This document shows, piece after piece, positions 8,959-16,571 of a DNA stretch of 64,000 nucleotides. The DNA is from Microbacterium radiodurans (lineage in GTDB: Bacteria; Actinomycetota; Actinomycetes; Actinomycetales; Microbacteriaceae). The position numbers were made by a program, and so were the translations under genes. Under the pieces are notes generated by a model. The model saw only the letters and a list, made by a program, of their open reading frames with translations, had not been told where the DNA came from and made no database searches. How positions within the stretch are numbered: the stretch's first letter is position 1; the number at the start of each line of letters is the position of its first letter. Where the stretch lies: positions 124,001 to 188,000 of the forward strand of contig NZ_VYRZ01000002.1 in NCBI RefSeq assembly GCF_008710705.1. The letters are read 5' to 3'.

Positions 8959-9225
8959 ATGAGCGATCAGGAACCCCTGTCGGCGAGCGGCCAGGAACCG
9001 CTGGCGGAGCCCGACGCGGTCCGGAAGGACATGCGCTACACGCCCGGCAGCGACACCGAGACGCGGGAGAAGCAGGACGAGGCGGCGACCAGCCCCGACG
9101 ACGACGTGCCCGACGATCGCATCCGCACCCGGCCGGGAACCGGCGGACCGGACGACGTCGGAGACGTCGAGGTCGATCCCGATGAGCTCAACATGCCGCA
9201 TTCGGTCCCGAACCGGCAGGAATGA
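8959..9225 (+). CDS. Small acidic hypothetical protein, 88 residues
   Basis: Very hydrophilic and probably disordered, rich in D, E, P and G, with no hydrophobic core and no cysteine. It begins with two related segments (QEPLSASG, QEPLAEP). A purine-rich GGAAGGCGAGA before the ATG is a plausible ribosome binding site. Its composition resembles small stress-type or intrinsically disordered actinobacterial proteins, but I cannot assign a family. Confidence 0.65.
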   Translation: MSDQEPLSASGQEPLAEPDAVRKDMRYTPGSDTETREKQDEAATSPDDDVPDDRIRTRPGTGGPDDVGDVEVDPDELNMPHSVPNRQE

Positions 9226-9250
9226 GCGCGGCCGCTCTCGACCGCCCGAT

Positions 9251-9499
9251 TCAGTTCCAGCCGACGCTGTTGAACCACTCCGCCCGCCGCGCGTCCTCAA
9301 CGGGATCGCCGGCGCGGTAGGCGTCGTGCGGCGCGAGTCGGCTGCGCTCCAGAGCGACGAAGCCCGTGCACTCGGGGCACAGCGCTCGCCCGAACGGGAA
9401 ACCGTCGGGGAGAGGCGGCGCCGCCCGTTCGGCCGACCCGGCACCGGGGCAGGCGAGCGGGTCGGCCTCGGTTTCCGACCACATCTGCGACGTGCCCAT
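9251..9499 (-). CDS. Small CPEC-motif protein, unknown function
   Basis: An 82-residue reading frame beginning MGTSQMWSETEADPLACPG. It contains ALCPECTGFVAL in the middle, a single CxxC pair that could be half a metal knuckle, plus one earlier cysteine (ACPG). It ends AEWFNSVGWN. An alternative ATG at 9484 would remove five residues. It lies downstream of another small cysteine-containing gene on the same strand, which supports its reality, but no family is recognised. Confidence 0.55.
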   Translation of the reverse strand: MGTSQMWSETEADPLACPGAGSAERAAPPLPDGFPFGRALCPECTGFVALERSRLAPHDAYRAGDPVEDARRAEWFNSVGWN

Positions 9500-9591
9500 C
9501 CGGTTATGGAGCCCGGCGTGGCCGGTCGGTCGCGTGCAGAGCGCTCGGCCGCGGCGTGATCGGCACCACCGTGCGGTCGGGAACGACACCG

Positions 9592-10002
9592 TCAGATCCG
9601 GATGCCGCAGACTCCGCACTCGCCCGCGGCGGACACCTCGACGAAGCAGTCCGGGCACATCGCCCGAACGACGTCGGCGCGGTTCGCGGGGGTGGTGCGC
9701 TGCGGCGACGATGCCCGCGCCGTCGCGCGCGGAGCGGCGCGCCGCGCTGCCGGCTTAGCGGCGGGGGCCACCGGCGCGGCCGGCCGCGCGGGAAGGTGGT
9801 CGGCGCAGTAGAACCGGACGTAGCCCCCGTGGTTGGTGGGATGCCGGTGCTTCACGGCCCACAGCGCGGAACGGTCGATGGGTTCGGCGTCGGCCGGGCA
9901 GCCCGCGCAGCGAGCCGGATCTCCGGGGATCACCTCGTCCACACGGTAAGGCGTCTCGTAGCTCAACTGATCGCGCCAGTCGGCGGAATCGACGATCTTC
10001 AT
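9592..10002 (-). CDS. Small zinc-ribbon-like protein, unknown function
   Basis: A 136-residue protein. The N-terminal part (about 1-70) has RCAGCPADAEP, a conserved-looking WAVKHRHP, and FYCADH. A low-complexity Ala/Pro/Arg linker (about 72-105) follows. The C-terminal AMCPDCFVEVSAAGECGVCG has four cysteines spaced like a zinc ribbon. The start ATG is preceded by AGAGGA 7 bases upstream. Metal binding is inferred from the cysteines. It is too short and has no Rossmann motif for any dehydrogenase function. Confidence 0.75.
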   Translation of the reverse strand: MKIVDSADWRDQLSYETPYRVDEVIPGDPARCAGCPADAEPIDRSALWAVKHRHPTNHGGYVRFYCADHLPARPAAPVAPAAKPAARRAAPRATARASSPQRTTPANRADVVRAMCPDCFVEVSAAGECGVCGIRI

Positions 10003-10166
10003 GGGGGAGTCCTCTGCGTGCGGGCGTGCGTGCTCAGCCTAGCTGCGGCCGCTGAAAGACGGGCCGCCCACGATTCGGTGAACAACTGCCGAACGGTGGG
10101 CGCGGGGGCCGATCGCCTCTCTCGGCACTGCAACAGTTGACCGCATCCACCGGCGAAGGAGCACAG

Positions 10167-11117
10167 ATGGCGGTCCCCACCCCTGCGCGGAGTCGAGCGG
10201 CCGCGGTCGTCTCCGCCGCGCGCTCGGAGGTGCTGCTGCGCCCCGCAGCCATCGCACGCGCCTGGATGGGACCCGGACGCCCGCACGAGACGATCGCCGT
10301 GCCCGGCGTCTCGCTCGCACCGGGCGAGGTGCTGCTCCGGGTGGAACTCGCCACCGTCGCGGAGGAGGATGTCGCCGCGCACGACGGCGGAGCGTCACCG
10401 CCGATGCCCACGGTGCTCGGGTCGGAGTTCGTCGGCCGCGTCGCCGCGGTCGGCGCGCCCGCGCCCGCCGTGGACGGCCGCGCGCTCGAGCTCGGTGAGC
10501 GGGTCGTGAGCGGAGCGGGCCCGCGCGAGCGGATCGCGGCGCATCGGGAGCTCGTCGGCGCGTTCGCGACCCACGTCCACCTCGGCGCCGATGTCCCGAT
10601 CGTCCGCGTCGGAGAGACGCTTGCCGCGTGCTTGCTCGCCCCGGCGGCGGGGGCGATCGCGCGGGCCGTGGCTGTCGCCCGGGAACTCGATGAGGCCGTC
10701 GAACTCGCCGGGTCCCGGGTCAGCGTCGCGGGCGACGGACTCGCGGCCCTCGCGCTCGTGGCCATGGCCGCCGACCGCGGCGCGATCGTCGACGCCGCCT
10801 CCGCCGACGCGCGAACCCGCACGCTGGCGGTTCGCTTCGGTGCGTCGAGCGTCCGGAGCGGCGAACCATCCGCCACCGTCTCGGCGACGGCCGTCGCCGG
10901 GGGACCGCGGGGTGTCGTCACGGCCCATGCCGCCACTGCGCCGGCCGTCCCGACACACGACGATCTCAGGGAAGCCGTCGCCTTCGTCCGCAACCCCGCG
11001 ACGCGGCGATTCCCGTTCGCCGATGTCGTCGCTCCGCCCCTGCCGCTCGCGCGCCTGGACGAGGCGATCGACCTCGCTCGGCGCCGGCCGGACCTGCGCG
11101 TCGCGGTGGCGCCCTGA
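10167..11117 (+). CDS. Zinc-less MDR (alcohol dehydrogenase-like) protein
   Basis: A 316-residue protein with the medium-chain dehydrogenase layout but stripped of zinc sites. The GPGRPHE start, APGEVLLRVELAT and PTVLGSEFVGRVAAVG match the GroES-like domain. Where active enzymes have C-G-S-D this protein has A-E-E-D, and GHE is replaced by GSE. The four-cysteine structural lobe is absent: the chain passes from GERVVSGAG directly to the later AFATHVHL segment. The nucleotide-binding half (SVAGDGLAALALVAMAA) is weak. It is probably not an active alcohol dehydrogenase. GAAGGAG before the ATG at 10167 decides the start over the upstream TTG. Confidence 0.75.
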   Translation: MAVPTPARSRAAAVVSAARSEVLLRPAAIARAWMGPGRPHETIAVPGVSLAPGEVLLRVELATVAEEDVAAHDGGASPPMPTVLGSEFVGRVAAVGAPAPAVDGRALELGERVVSGAGPRERIAAHRELVGAFATHVHLGADVPIVRVGETLAACLLAPAAGAIARAVAVARELDEAVELAGSRVSVAGDGLAALALVAMAADRGAIVDAASADARTRTLAVRFGASSVRSGEPSATVSATAVAGGPRGVVTAHAATAPAVPTHDDLREAVAFVRNPATRRFPFADVVAPPLPLARLDEAIDLARRRPDLRVAVAP

Positions 11118-11155
11118 CCCGCGGGTGCGGAGCAGGGCGCGGGCGCCCCGGCCGA

Positions 11156-11704
11156 TCAGGCGGTCTGGCCCGAGTGGGTGCCCTCGGAGACCTCCTCGAC
11201 GACCTTCGCGTTGAACGCGGGGAGGTCATCCGGCGTCCGGCTCGAGACGAGTCCCTCGTCGACGACGACCTCCTCGTCGACCCAGGTCGCGCCGGCATTG
11301 ATCAGATCGGTGCGCAGGCTCGGGAAGCTGGTCAGCGTCCGTCCGGAGAGGACGTCGGCCTCCGTGAGGATCCAGGCCGCGTGGCAGATCGCGCCGACGG
11401 GCTTGTGCTGCGCGAAGAAGTCCTTCGCGAATCGGACGGCGTCGGTGTCGAGGCGGAGGTTGTCGGCGTTCACGACACCGCCGGGCAGGACGAGCGCATC
11501 GTAGTCTGCGGCATCCGCATCGGCCGAGACGAGGTCGACCTTCTGCGAATGACCGTTCTTGCCGGTGATCTCGCCCGCCTCGGGAGCGACGAGCACGACC
11601 GTCGCGCCGGCATCCGTCACCGCCTGCCAGGGCGAAGTCAGCTCGCTGTCCTCGAAGCCGTCGGTTGCCAGGAATGCGATCTTCTTGCCATCGAGAGTGC
11701 TCAT
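11156..11704 (-). CDS. DJ-1/PfpI family protein (type 1 glutamine amidotransferase-like)
   Basis: A 182-residue single-domain PfpI/YhbO-type protein. The nucleophile elbow is GAICHAAWIL (Cys near 107). It begins KKIAFLATDGFEDSEL with the conserved Glu, and LVLPGGVVNADNLR is typical. Members act as chaperone-like deglycases or are stress-induced; proteolytic activity is doubtful. The start is ATG, with TAGCGT 7 bases upstream and no ribosome binding site, so the longer in-frame extension is rejected. Confidence 0.9.
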   Translation of the reverse strand: MSTLDGKKIAFLATDGFEDSELTSPWQAVTDAGATVVLVAPEAGEITGKNGHSQKVDLVSADADAADYDALVLPGGVVNADNLRLDTDAVRFAKDFFAQHKPVGAICHAAWILTEADVLSGRTLTSFPSLRTDLINAGATWVDEEVVVDEGLVSSRTPDDLPAFNAKVVEEVSEGTHSGQTA

Positions 11705-11711
11705 GTACACG

Positions 11712-11717
11712 ACGCTA
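11712..11717 (-). promoter_or_regulatory. -10 element of leaderless DJ-1/PfpI promoter
   Basis: On the minus strand TAGCGT is followed by 7 bases and the ATG at 11704. Confidence 0.55.
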
Positions 11718-11781
11718 CGCACCGGCTCGGCCGGCTTCGACCGCCTTGACACGTCCGGCACCGCGTGGTGCCGCGCGGGGT

Positions 11782-11787
11782 TACGAT
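11782..11787 (+). promoter_or_regulatory. -10 element of leaderless promoter of the CC-tail gene
   Basis: TACGAT, 6-base spacer, ATG at 11794. Confidence 0.5.
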
Positions 11788-11793
11788 GGCGGT

Positions 11794-11913
11794 ATGTCCA
11801 CGGCATCCGATTCGAAGCCCCAGACCCTCCAGCCGGTTCCCGACGAGAAGAACCTGCTCGCCGCCCCCGAGGGTTCCTCGTGCTGCGGCGGAGGATGCTG
11901 CTCGGCCGACTGA
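11794..11913 (+). CDS. 39-residue protein with CC-GGG-CC tail
   Basis: Starts MSTASDSKPQTLQPVP and ends SSCCGGGCCSAD. The first 28 residues are hydrophilic with no predicted fold; the four cysteines in two vicinal pairs near the C-terminus look like a soft-metal or thiol-reactive site. TACGAT 6 bases before the ATG gives the same leaderless promoter layout as neighbouring genes, which supports that this very short frame is real. Divergent from the DJ-1/PfpI gene. Function unknown; metal handling is only a guess. Confidence 0.7.
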   Translation: MSTASDSKPQTLQPVPDEKNLLAAPEGSSCCGGGCCSAD

Positions 11914-11930
11914 GCCTCCGGCGGGGAGGC
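11914..11930. terminator. Weak hairpin between convergent genes
   Basis: GCCTCC - 5 bases - GGAGGC directly after the CC-tail gene stop and before the MFS gene's 3' end. The stem is short and there is no T-run, so terminator function is uncertain. Confidence 0.35.
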
Positions 11931-11953
11931 CACGCCCGTCACGCGTGCCCCCG

Positions 11954-13453
11954 TCAGTGCCCGGCGGGAACCCCGGCCGGCGAGTCCGCAGGCTTGCGGA
12001 TGAGGAGTGCCCCCACGATCAGCGGCGACGCGATGATCGCCGCCACGAGGAATGCCGCACGCGCACCCGCTGCACCGGCCGCCACCGACTCCGGGTCTCC
12101 CGCAGCCGCGGCCGTCCCGGCCATCACGGTGATGAGCAGCGCGATCCCCGCTGCTCCCGCCACCTGCTGCAGCGTCGAGACGATCGCGCTGCCGTAGGAA
12201 TAGAAGCGCGGCTCGAGCGACGCGAGCGACGCCGTGAACAGCGGCGTGAACGACATCGCGAGGCCGAGCGAGAGCACGGTCTGCAGGGCGAGCAGGAACC
12301 ACACCGGCGTGAACTCGGAGAGCGTCGTGAAGGTCCAAAGGATGCCGGTGACGATGACCGCCCCGGGAACGAGGAGCACGCGCGTGCCCCACCGGTCGTA
12401 GATGCGGCCGATGAACGGTCCGGCGATGCCCATCGCGAGCGAGCCGGGAAGGACGATGAGTCCGGACTCCAGCGCGCTCAGGCCGAGGACGTTCTGCATG
12501 TAGAGCGGCAGGAGCGTGATGGTTCCGAAGAACGCCATCGACATGACCGCGAGCTGGGCGACCGAGAGCGAGAAGTTGCGCGAACGGAACACGCGCAGAT
12601 CGAGCAGAGCGCTGTCGATGCGCTGCAACCGGAGCTGGCGCCACACGAACGCGGCGAGTCCGAGGACGCCCACCGACAGGGCGATCACGAGGGCCATCGT
12701 CGGTCCCCCCGCCGCTGCGGCGTCGCCCCCGCCGTGGCCCGCGCCGCCGATCTGGCTCAGTCCGAAGACCAGGCCGCCGAAGCCGAAGGCCGACAGGACG
12801 ACGGATGCGACGTCGAGCGGCGCGCGGCGGGTCTCGCCGAGGTTGTGGATCCAGCGCACCCCGATGCCGAGTGAGACCAGCGCGATCGGCAGCACGACGC
12901 CGAAGATCGAGCGCCAGCTGAGGGTGTCGAGCAGGAAGCCCGAGAGGGTCGGGCCGATCGCCGGGGCGAGCGACATGACGATGCTGACGCGCCCCATCAT
13001 GCGTCCGCGCGCGTGCGCCGGCACGACGGTCATGAGCGTCGTCATCAGAAGCGGCATCATGATCGCGGTTCCCGAAGCCTGCACGACGCGGGCCACGAGC
13101 AGAACCTCGAAGCCCGGGGCGAGGAGCGCGATGAGCGTGCCCGTCGAGAACAGGCTCATCGCCGTCGCGAAGACGACCCTCGTCGTGAACCGCTGCAGCA
13201 GGAACCCGGTGATCGGGATGACCACCGCCATCGTCAGCATGAACGCCGTCGTCAGCCACTGCGCGGCCACGGCCGTGATGCCGAGGTCGCCGATGAGGTG
13301 CGGGATGGCGACGCCCATCGTCGTCTCGTTGAGGATCGCGACGAAGGCGGCCACCAGCAGCAGCCAGATGACGCGGTTGGCCTCGGGCGACACGACGCTC
13401 GATACGGAACCGGGTGTGGATGCGGTGGTCGTCGATGAGGGCGCGGCGGCCAT
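11954..13453 (-). CDS. MFS transporter, DHA2 family (multidrug efflux type)
   Basis: A 499-residue, 14-helix drug:H+ antiporter of the EmrB/LmrB kind in the cytoplasmic membrane. The first helix carries FVAILNETTMGVAIPHL. The loop 2-3 region and motif C type sequence GPTLSGFLLD are visible near residue 165. GGAGGAG before the ATG is a strong ribosome binding site. Substrate is not predictable. It stands alone, with no adjacent TetR-type regulator or EmrA partner, as is usual in Gram-positive bacteria. Confidence 0.9.
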   Translation of the reverse strand: MAAAPSSTTTASTPGSVSSVVSPEANRVIWLLLVAAFVAILNETTMGVAIPHLIGDLGITAVAAQWLTTAFMLTMAVVIPITGFLLQRFTTRVVFATAMSLFSTGTLIALLAPGFEVLLVARVVQASGTAIMMPLLMTTLMTVVPAHARGRMMGRVSIVMSLAPAIGPTLSGFLLDTLSWRSIFGVVLPIALVSLGIGVRWIHNLGETRRAPLDVASVVLSAFGFGGLVFGLSQIGGAGHGGGDAAAAGGPTMALVIALSVGVLGLAAFVWRQLRLQRIDSALLDLRVFRSRNFSLSVAQLAVMSMAFFGTITLLPLYMQNVLGLSALESGLIVLPGSLAMGIAGPFIGRIYDRWGTRVLLVPGAVIVTGILWTFTTLSEFTPVWFLLALQTVLSLGLAMSFTPLFTASLASLEPRFYSYGSAIVSTLQQVAGAAGIALLITVMAGTAAAAGDPESVAAGAAGARAAFLVAAIIASPLIVGALLIRKPADSPAGVPAGH

Positions 13454-13549
13454 GGGGTCTCCTCCGGTGCTGACGGACGCGCGCTCTCGAGGCCGGGTCC
13501 CGGCCGACGCAACGACGTCCGCCTTCCGATTATTCCCGGTCGCGTCGGC

Positions 13550-14506
13550 TCACCACAGTCGGGCCGCGCGCAGCAGCTCCGCCGACGCGGATTCCTCACG
13601 AGCCGGCTCGTCGCCGCGGGCCAGCAGGTCGCGCACGATCGACCCCACGAGACGGCGATACTTGGCATCCGGATGCCGGGCGGCGATGCCCGCGAGCGGC
13701 GGCAGGTCCATCCGGAGGATGAGATCGACGCGCGCGGCACTCGCGGAGTGCGCCCCGGCGGCGTCGAGCACCGCGAGGCCGCCGCGCAGCCCGTCGAGAT
13801 AGTCCTGCAGCACGGCGAGCCGCTCGCGGTGCTGTGTGATCGACGACCCGTCGGCGCGCTCGCGCCAGTGCACGACGACATCGGGGATGACGTCGAAGGC
13901 GCGAGCGCGCGTGTACATCTGCTGTGCGAGCACCTGGTCCTCGTACAGCCGGCCCTCGGGGAAGCGCAGGCCGTGCCGTCGCCAGAACTCGATCCGACTC
14001 GCCTTCGACCAGGCGACGATGTTGCCCGACGCCGCCGGATGATCGGCGAGGGTCGTGCCGAGCCGTTCGGGGGCCGTGGCCGCGGCGACCCACGGCTGCA
14101 CGATTCCCGGCTCGTACTCCTCGCCGACGGGACGCAGCCGCACGTAGGCTCCGGCGACGAAGTCCGAGCCCGAGGCGTCGAGCGTGCCGACGAGGCGCTC
14201 GATCGCCGTCGGCGTGAAGAGGTCGTCGGCGTCGAGGAACGCGACGAAGGGGGTATCGACGAGATCCAGGCCGAGGTTGCGCGCGGCGCCCAGACCGAGC
14301 GGACGCTCGTTGCGGACGACGCTGAATCGCGTGTCCGCCTCGGCCGCCTCGTCGAAGATCGCCGGAGTGCCGTCGAGCGACCCGTCGTCGACGAGAACGG
14401 CTCGCCAGTCGGCGCGCGTCTGCCGTCGGAGGGAATCGAGCGCCGCTCCCGCGTAGGGGGCGATGTCGCGACCGGGAACGACGACGGTGACGACGGGCGT
14501 GCTCAC
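13550..14506 (-). CDS. Glycosyltransferase family 2
   Basis: A 318-residue GT-A glycosyltransferase. It begins VVTVVVPGRDIAPY, followed by VLVDDGSLDGT and the DxD-type AFLDADDLFTP, and then the LYEDQVLAQQMY region that usually carries the catalytic base. It probably adds a sugar to a wall glycopolymer or lipid; the acceptor is unknown. GTG start overlapping the cysteine desulfurase stop (GTGA), so it is translationally coupled. A TACGAT 7 bases upstream of the GTG could also allow separate leaderless transcription. Its presence at the end of an NAD-synthesis operon is unexplained. Confidence 0.88.
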   Translation of the reverse strand: MSTPVVTVVVPGRDIAPYAGAALDSLRRQTRADWRAVLVDDGSLDGTPAIFDEAAEADTRFSVVRNERPLGLGAARNLGLDLVDTPFVAFLDADDLFTPTAIERLVGTLDASGSDFVAGAYVRLRPVGEEYEPGIVQPWVAAATAPERLGTTLADHPAASGNIVAWSKASRIEFWRRHGLRFPEGRLYEDQVLAQQMYTRARAFDVIPDVVVHWRERADGSSITQHRERLAVLQDYLDGLRGGLAVLDAAGAHSASAARVDLILRMDLPPLAGIAARHPDAKYRRLVGSIVRDLLARGDEPAREESASAELLRAARLW

Positions 14507-15657
14507 GGACCCGATCGTACTGCCGCGACGGATGCCGCCACCGCCGCAGCCAGCGACGACGCGAGCCCGGCGGGGTCGGGTGCGGGAGTCCGGCCGAAGG
14601 AGAACCGGACCGCGGTGCGCGTGGCGTCGTCGTCGAGGCCGAGCGCGAGCAGCACGTGCGAGGCATCGGAGCTCCCCGCCGCGCACGCCGAGCCGCTGCT
14701 CGTCACGATCCCGCGTCGTTCGAGCTCGAGCAGGACGGCCTCACCCGACGCGCCGGCGAAGGTGAAGGCGATCAGGCCCGGCAGGCGCTCGGCACCCGCC
14801 GCCGTCACACGGGCCCCGGGCACCTCGGCCACCACCTGCGCGCCGAACGCGTCGCGCACCGAGCGGGCGGACGCGGCGGCATCCGCCCGCTCGTGCTCGG
14901 CCAGCTCGAGGGCGCGGGCGATGCCGACGGCGCCGGCGACGTTCTGCGTCCCCGAACGTCTGCCCCGCTCCTGACCGCCGCCGTGGATGACGGGTTCGAG
15001 CGGGATCCGGCCGCGGATCGCCGCGACACCCGTGCCGGCGGGTGCGCCCAGCTTGTGCCCGGTGATCGAGAGCGCCGAGACCCCCGATCCGCCGAGCGGC
15101 AGCCATCCCGCCGCCTGCACGGCGTCGCTGTGCACCGGCACGGGCCGGCCCGCGGCTGCCACCGCGGCGACGACGGCCGGCAGGTCCTGGACCGTGCCGG
15201 TCTCGTTGTTCGCCCAGCCCACGCTCACGAGGGCGGTGTCGTCGCGGACCGCCGCGGCGACGGCATCCGGGTCGACACGACCGTTGCCGTCGACGGGGAG
15301 CACGGTGATCGTGTAGCCGTGCAGGCGCCGCAGGTGATCGCACGCCGCGAGGACCGATTCGTGCTCGACCGCGGTAGTCACCACGTGTCCGGGTGTGCGC
15401 CCGCGCGCGCCGAGGGTGATGCCCGCGACGGCGAGGTTGTTCGCCTCGGTGCCGCCGGAGGTGAAGACGATGTCACCCGGTCTCATGCCCACGACGCGAG
15501 CGACGCGCGCTCGGGCGTCCTCGAGCGCCGACGAGACGTCCTCGCCGTATCCGTGGACGCTCGACGGGTTGCCGTAGCGGCGCGTGAGGAAGGGTGCCAT
15601 CGCCTCGAGCACCTCGGGTCGCACCGGCCCGCTCGCCGCGTGATCGAGGTAGAGCAT
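14503..15657 (-). CDS. Cysteine desulfurase of the NAD operon (NifS/IscS-like)
   Basis: A 384-residue PLP enzyme that takes sulfur from cysteine for Fe-S cluster assembly. The PLP lysine is K202 in SITGHKLGAP. H99 in VEHES and D178 in HSDAVQ are typical, and the active-site loop SSGSACAAGSSDASHVL carries C325. Its position directly after nadA-nadB-nadC suggests it supplies sulfur to the [4Fe-4S] cluster of NadA, as proposed for nifS-like genes beside nad genes in other bacteria. That role is inference. It starts 53 bases after nadC, the spacer being partly a tandem repeat. Confidence 0.92.
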   Translation of the reverse strand: MLYLDHAASGPVRPEVLEAMAPFLTRRYGNPSSVHGYGEDVSSALEDARARVARVVGMRPGDIVFTSGGTEANNLAVAGITLGARGRTPGHVVTTAVEHESVLAACDHLRRLHGYTITVLPVDGNGRVDPDAVAAAVRDDTALVSVGWANNETGTVQDLPAVVAAVAAAGRPVPVHSDAVQAAGWLPLGGSGVSALSITGHKLGAPAGTGVAAIRGRIPLEPVIHGGGQERGRRSGTQNVAGAVGIARALELAEHERADAAASARSVRDAFGAQVVAEVPGARVTAAGAERLPGLIAFTFAGASGEAVLLELERRGIVTSSGSACAAGSSDASHVLLALGLDDDATRTAVRFSFGRTPAPDPAGLASSLAAAVAASVAAVRSGP

Positions 15658-15684
15658 CAGGCGCGACCGGCTCGTGCGTGAAGC

Positions 15685-15728
15685 GCGCTCACGACGCGCT
15701 CACGACGCGCTCACGACGCGCTCACGGC
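15685..15728. repeat. Four tandem copies of an 11-bp repeat at the nadC 3' end
   Basis: Unit GCGCTCACGAC: copies at 15685-15695, 15696-15706 and 15707-15717 are identical; the copy at 15718-15728 has one mismatch (A to G in position 10). The nadC stop codon (15711-15713) lies in the third copy and the repeats continue into the spacer before the cysteine desulfurase gene. Confidence 0.9.
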
Positions 15729-16571
15729 GAGGTCGAGGCCGAGATCGAGGGCGGCGGCCGAGTGCGTGAGAGCACCGACCGAGATCACGTCGACGCCTGT
15801 CCCGGCGATCGCGCGCACGGTGTCGAGTCTCACGCCTCCCGATGCCTCGACCACGGCGCGACCGGCCACCTGGTCCACGCCGCGGCGAAGGTCGTCGAGC
15901 GAGAAGTTGTCGAGCATGATCGTGTGGATGCCGGCTGCCAGCACCGGCTCGATCTGCTCGATGCGATCGACCTCCACCTCGACGTGGGTCGTGTGAGGGA
16001 GTCGGGCGATCGCCGTTCGGAGGGCCGCGGTCACATCGCCGGGCCCGGCGCCGGCGAGCACGCCCAGGTGGTTGTCCTTCACCATGACGGCGTCCGAGAG
16101 CGAGAAGCGGTGATTCGATCCGCCGCCGTCGCGGACGGCCGCCCGCTCGATCGCTCGGAGACCGGGTGTCGTCTTGCGGGTGTCGGCGATGCGGACGCCG
16201 GTGCCGGCCACGGCATCGACGTAGCGGCGAGTGAGCGTCGCGATCCCCGACATGCGCTGTGCGAAGTTCAGTCCGATCCGTTCCGCGGTGAGCACCGCGC
16301 GCGCCGGTCCGACCACCGTGGCGACGACATCCCCGGCGCGCATGCGCGCGCCGTCGGCGAGGTGCTGCTCGACCGCGCAGGTCGGATCCGAGAGGGTGAA
16401 GGCGGCCGCGAACACGGCACCGCCGCTGAACACTCCGTCCTCCCGCGTCACGAGCCGGGCCGTCGCCCGCGCATCGGCGGGGATGAACGTCTCGCTCGTC
16501 AGATCGCCCCACGGCGCGTCCTCGTCGAGGGCGGCCGAGACGGCACGGGCGATGTGGGCGGGGGTCAGCAT
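15711..16571 (-). CDS. nadC: Nicotinate-nucleotide pyrophosphorylase (carboxylating), NadC
   Basis: Quinolinate phosphoribosyltransferase, the third step of de novo NAD synthesis. The product is 286 residues, the normal length. Signature parts: EDAPWGDLTSETF near residue 15, the RTRK-type IADTRKTTPGLR near 140, GGGSNHRFSLSDAVMVKDNHL near 160, and VEASGGV near 245. The ATG overlaps the nadB stop by one base (TGATG), so the genes are coupled. The last codons fall in an 11-bp tandem repeat. Confidence 0.97.
   Translation of the reverse strand: MLTPAHIARAVSAALDEDAPWGDLTSETFIPADARATARLVTREDGVFSGGAVFAAAFTLSDPTCAVEQHLADGARMRAGDVVATVVGPARAVLTAERIGLNFAQRMSGIATLTRRYVDAVAGTGVRIADTRKTTPGLRAIERAAVRDGGGSNHRFSLSDAVMVKDNHLGVLAGAGPGDVTAALRTAIARLPHTTHVEVEVDRIEQIEPVLAAGIHTIMLDNFSLDDLRRGVDQVAGRAVVEASGGVRLDTVRAIAGTGVDVISVGALTHSAAALDLGLDLAVSAS

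Noticed and set aside
9592..10002. Dehydrogenase function for the small zinc-ribbon-like protein
   Set aside because: 136 residues, no Rossmann motif; the sequence shows cysteine knuckles and a disordered linker only.
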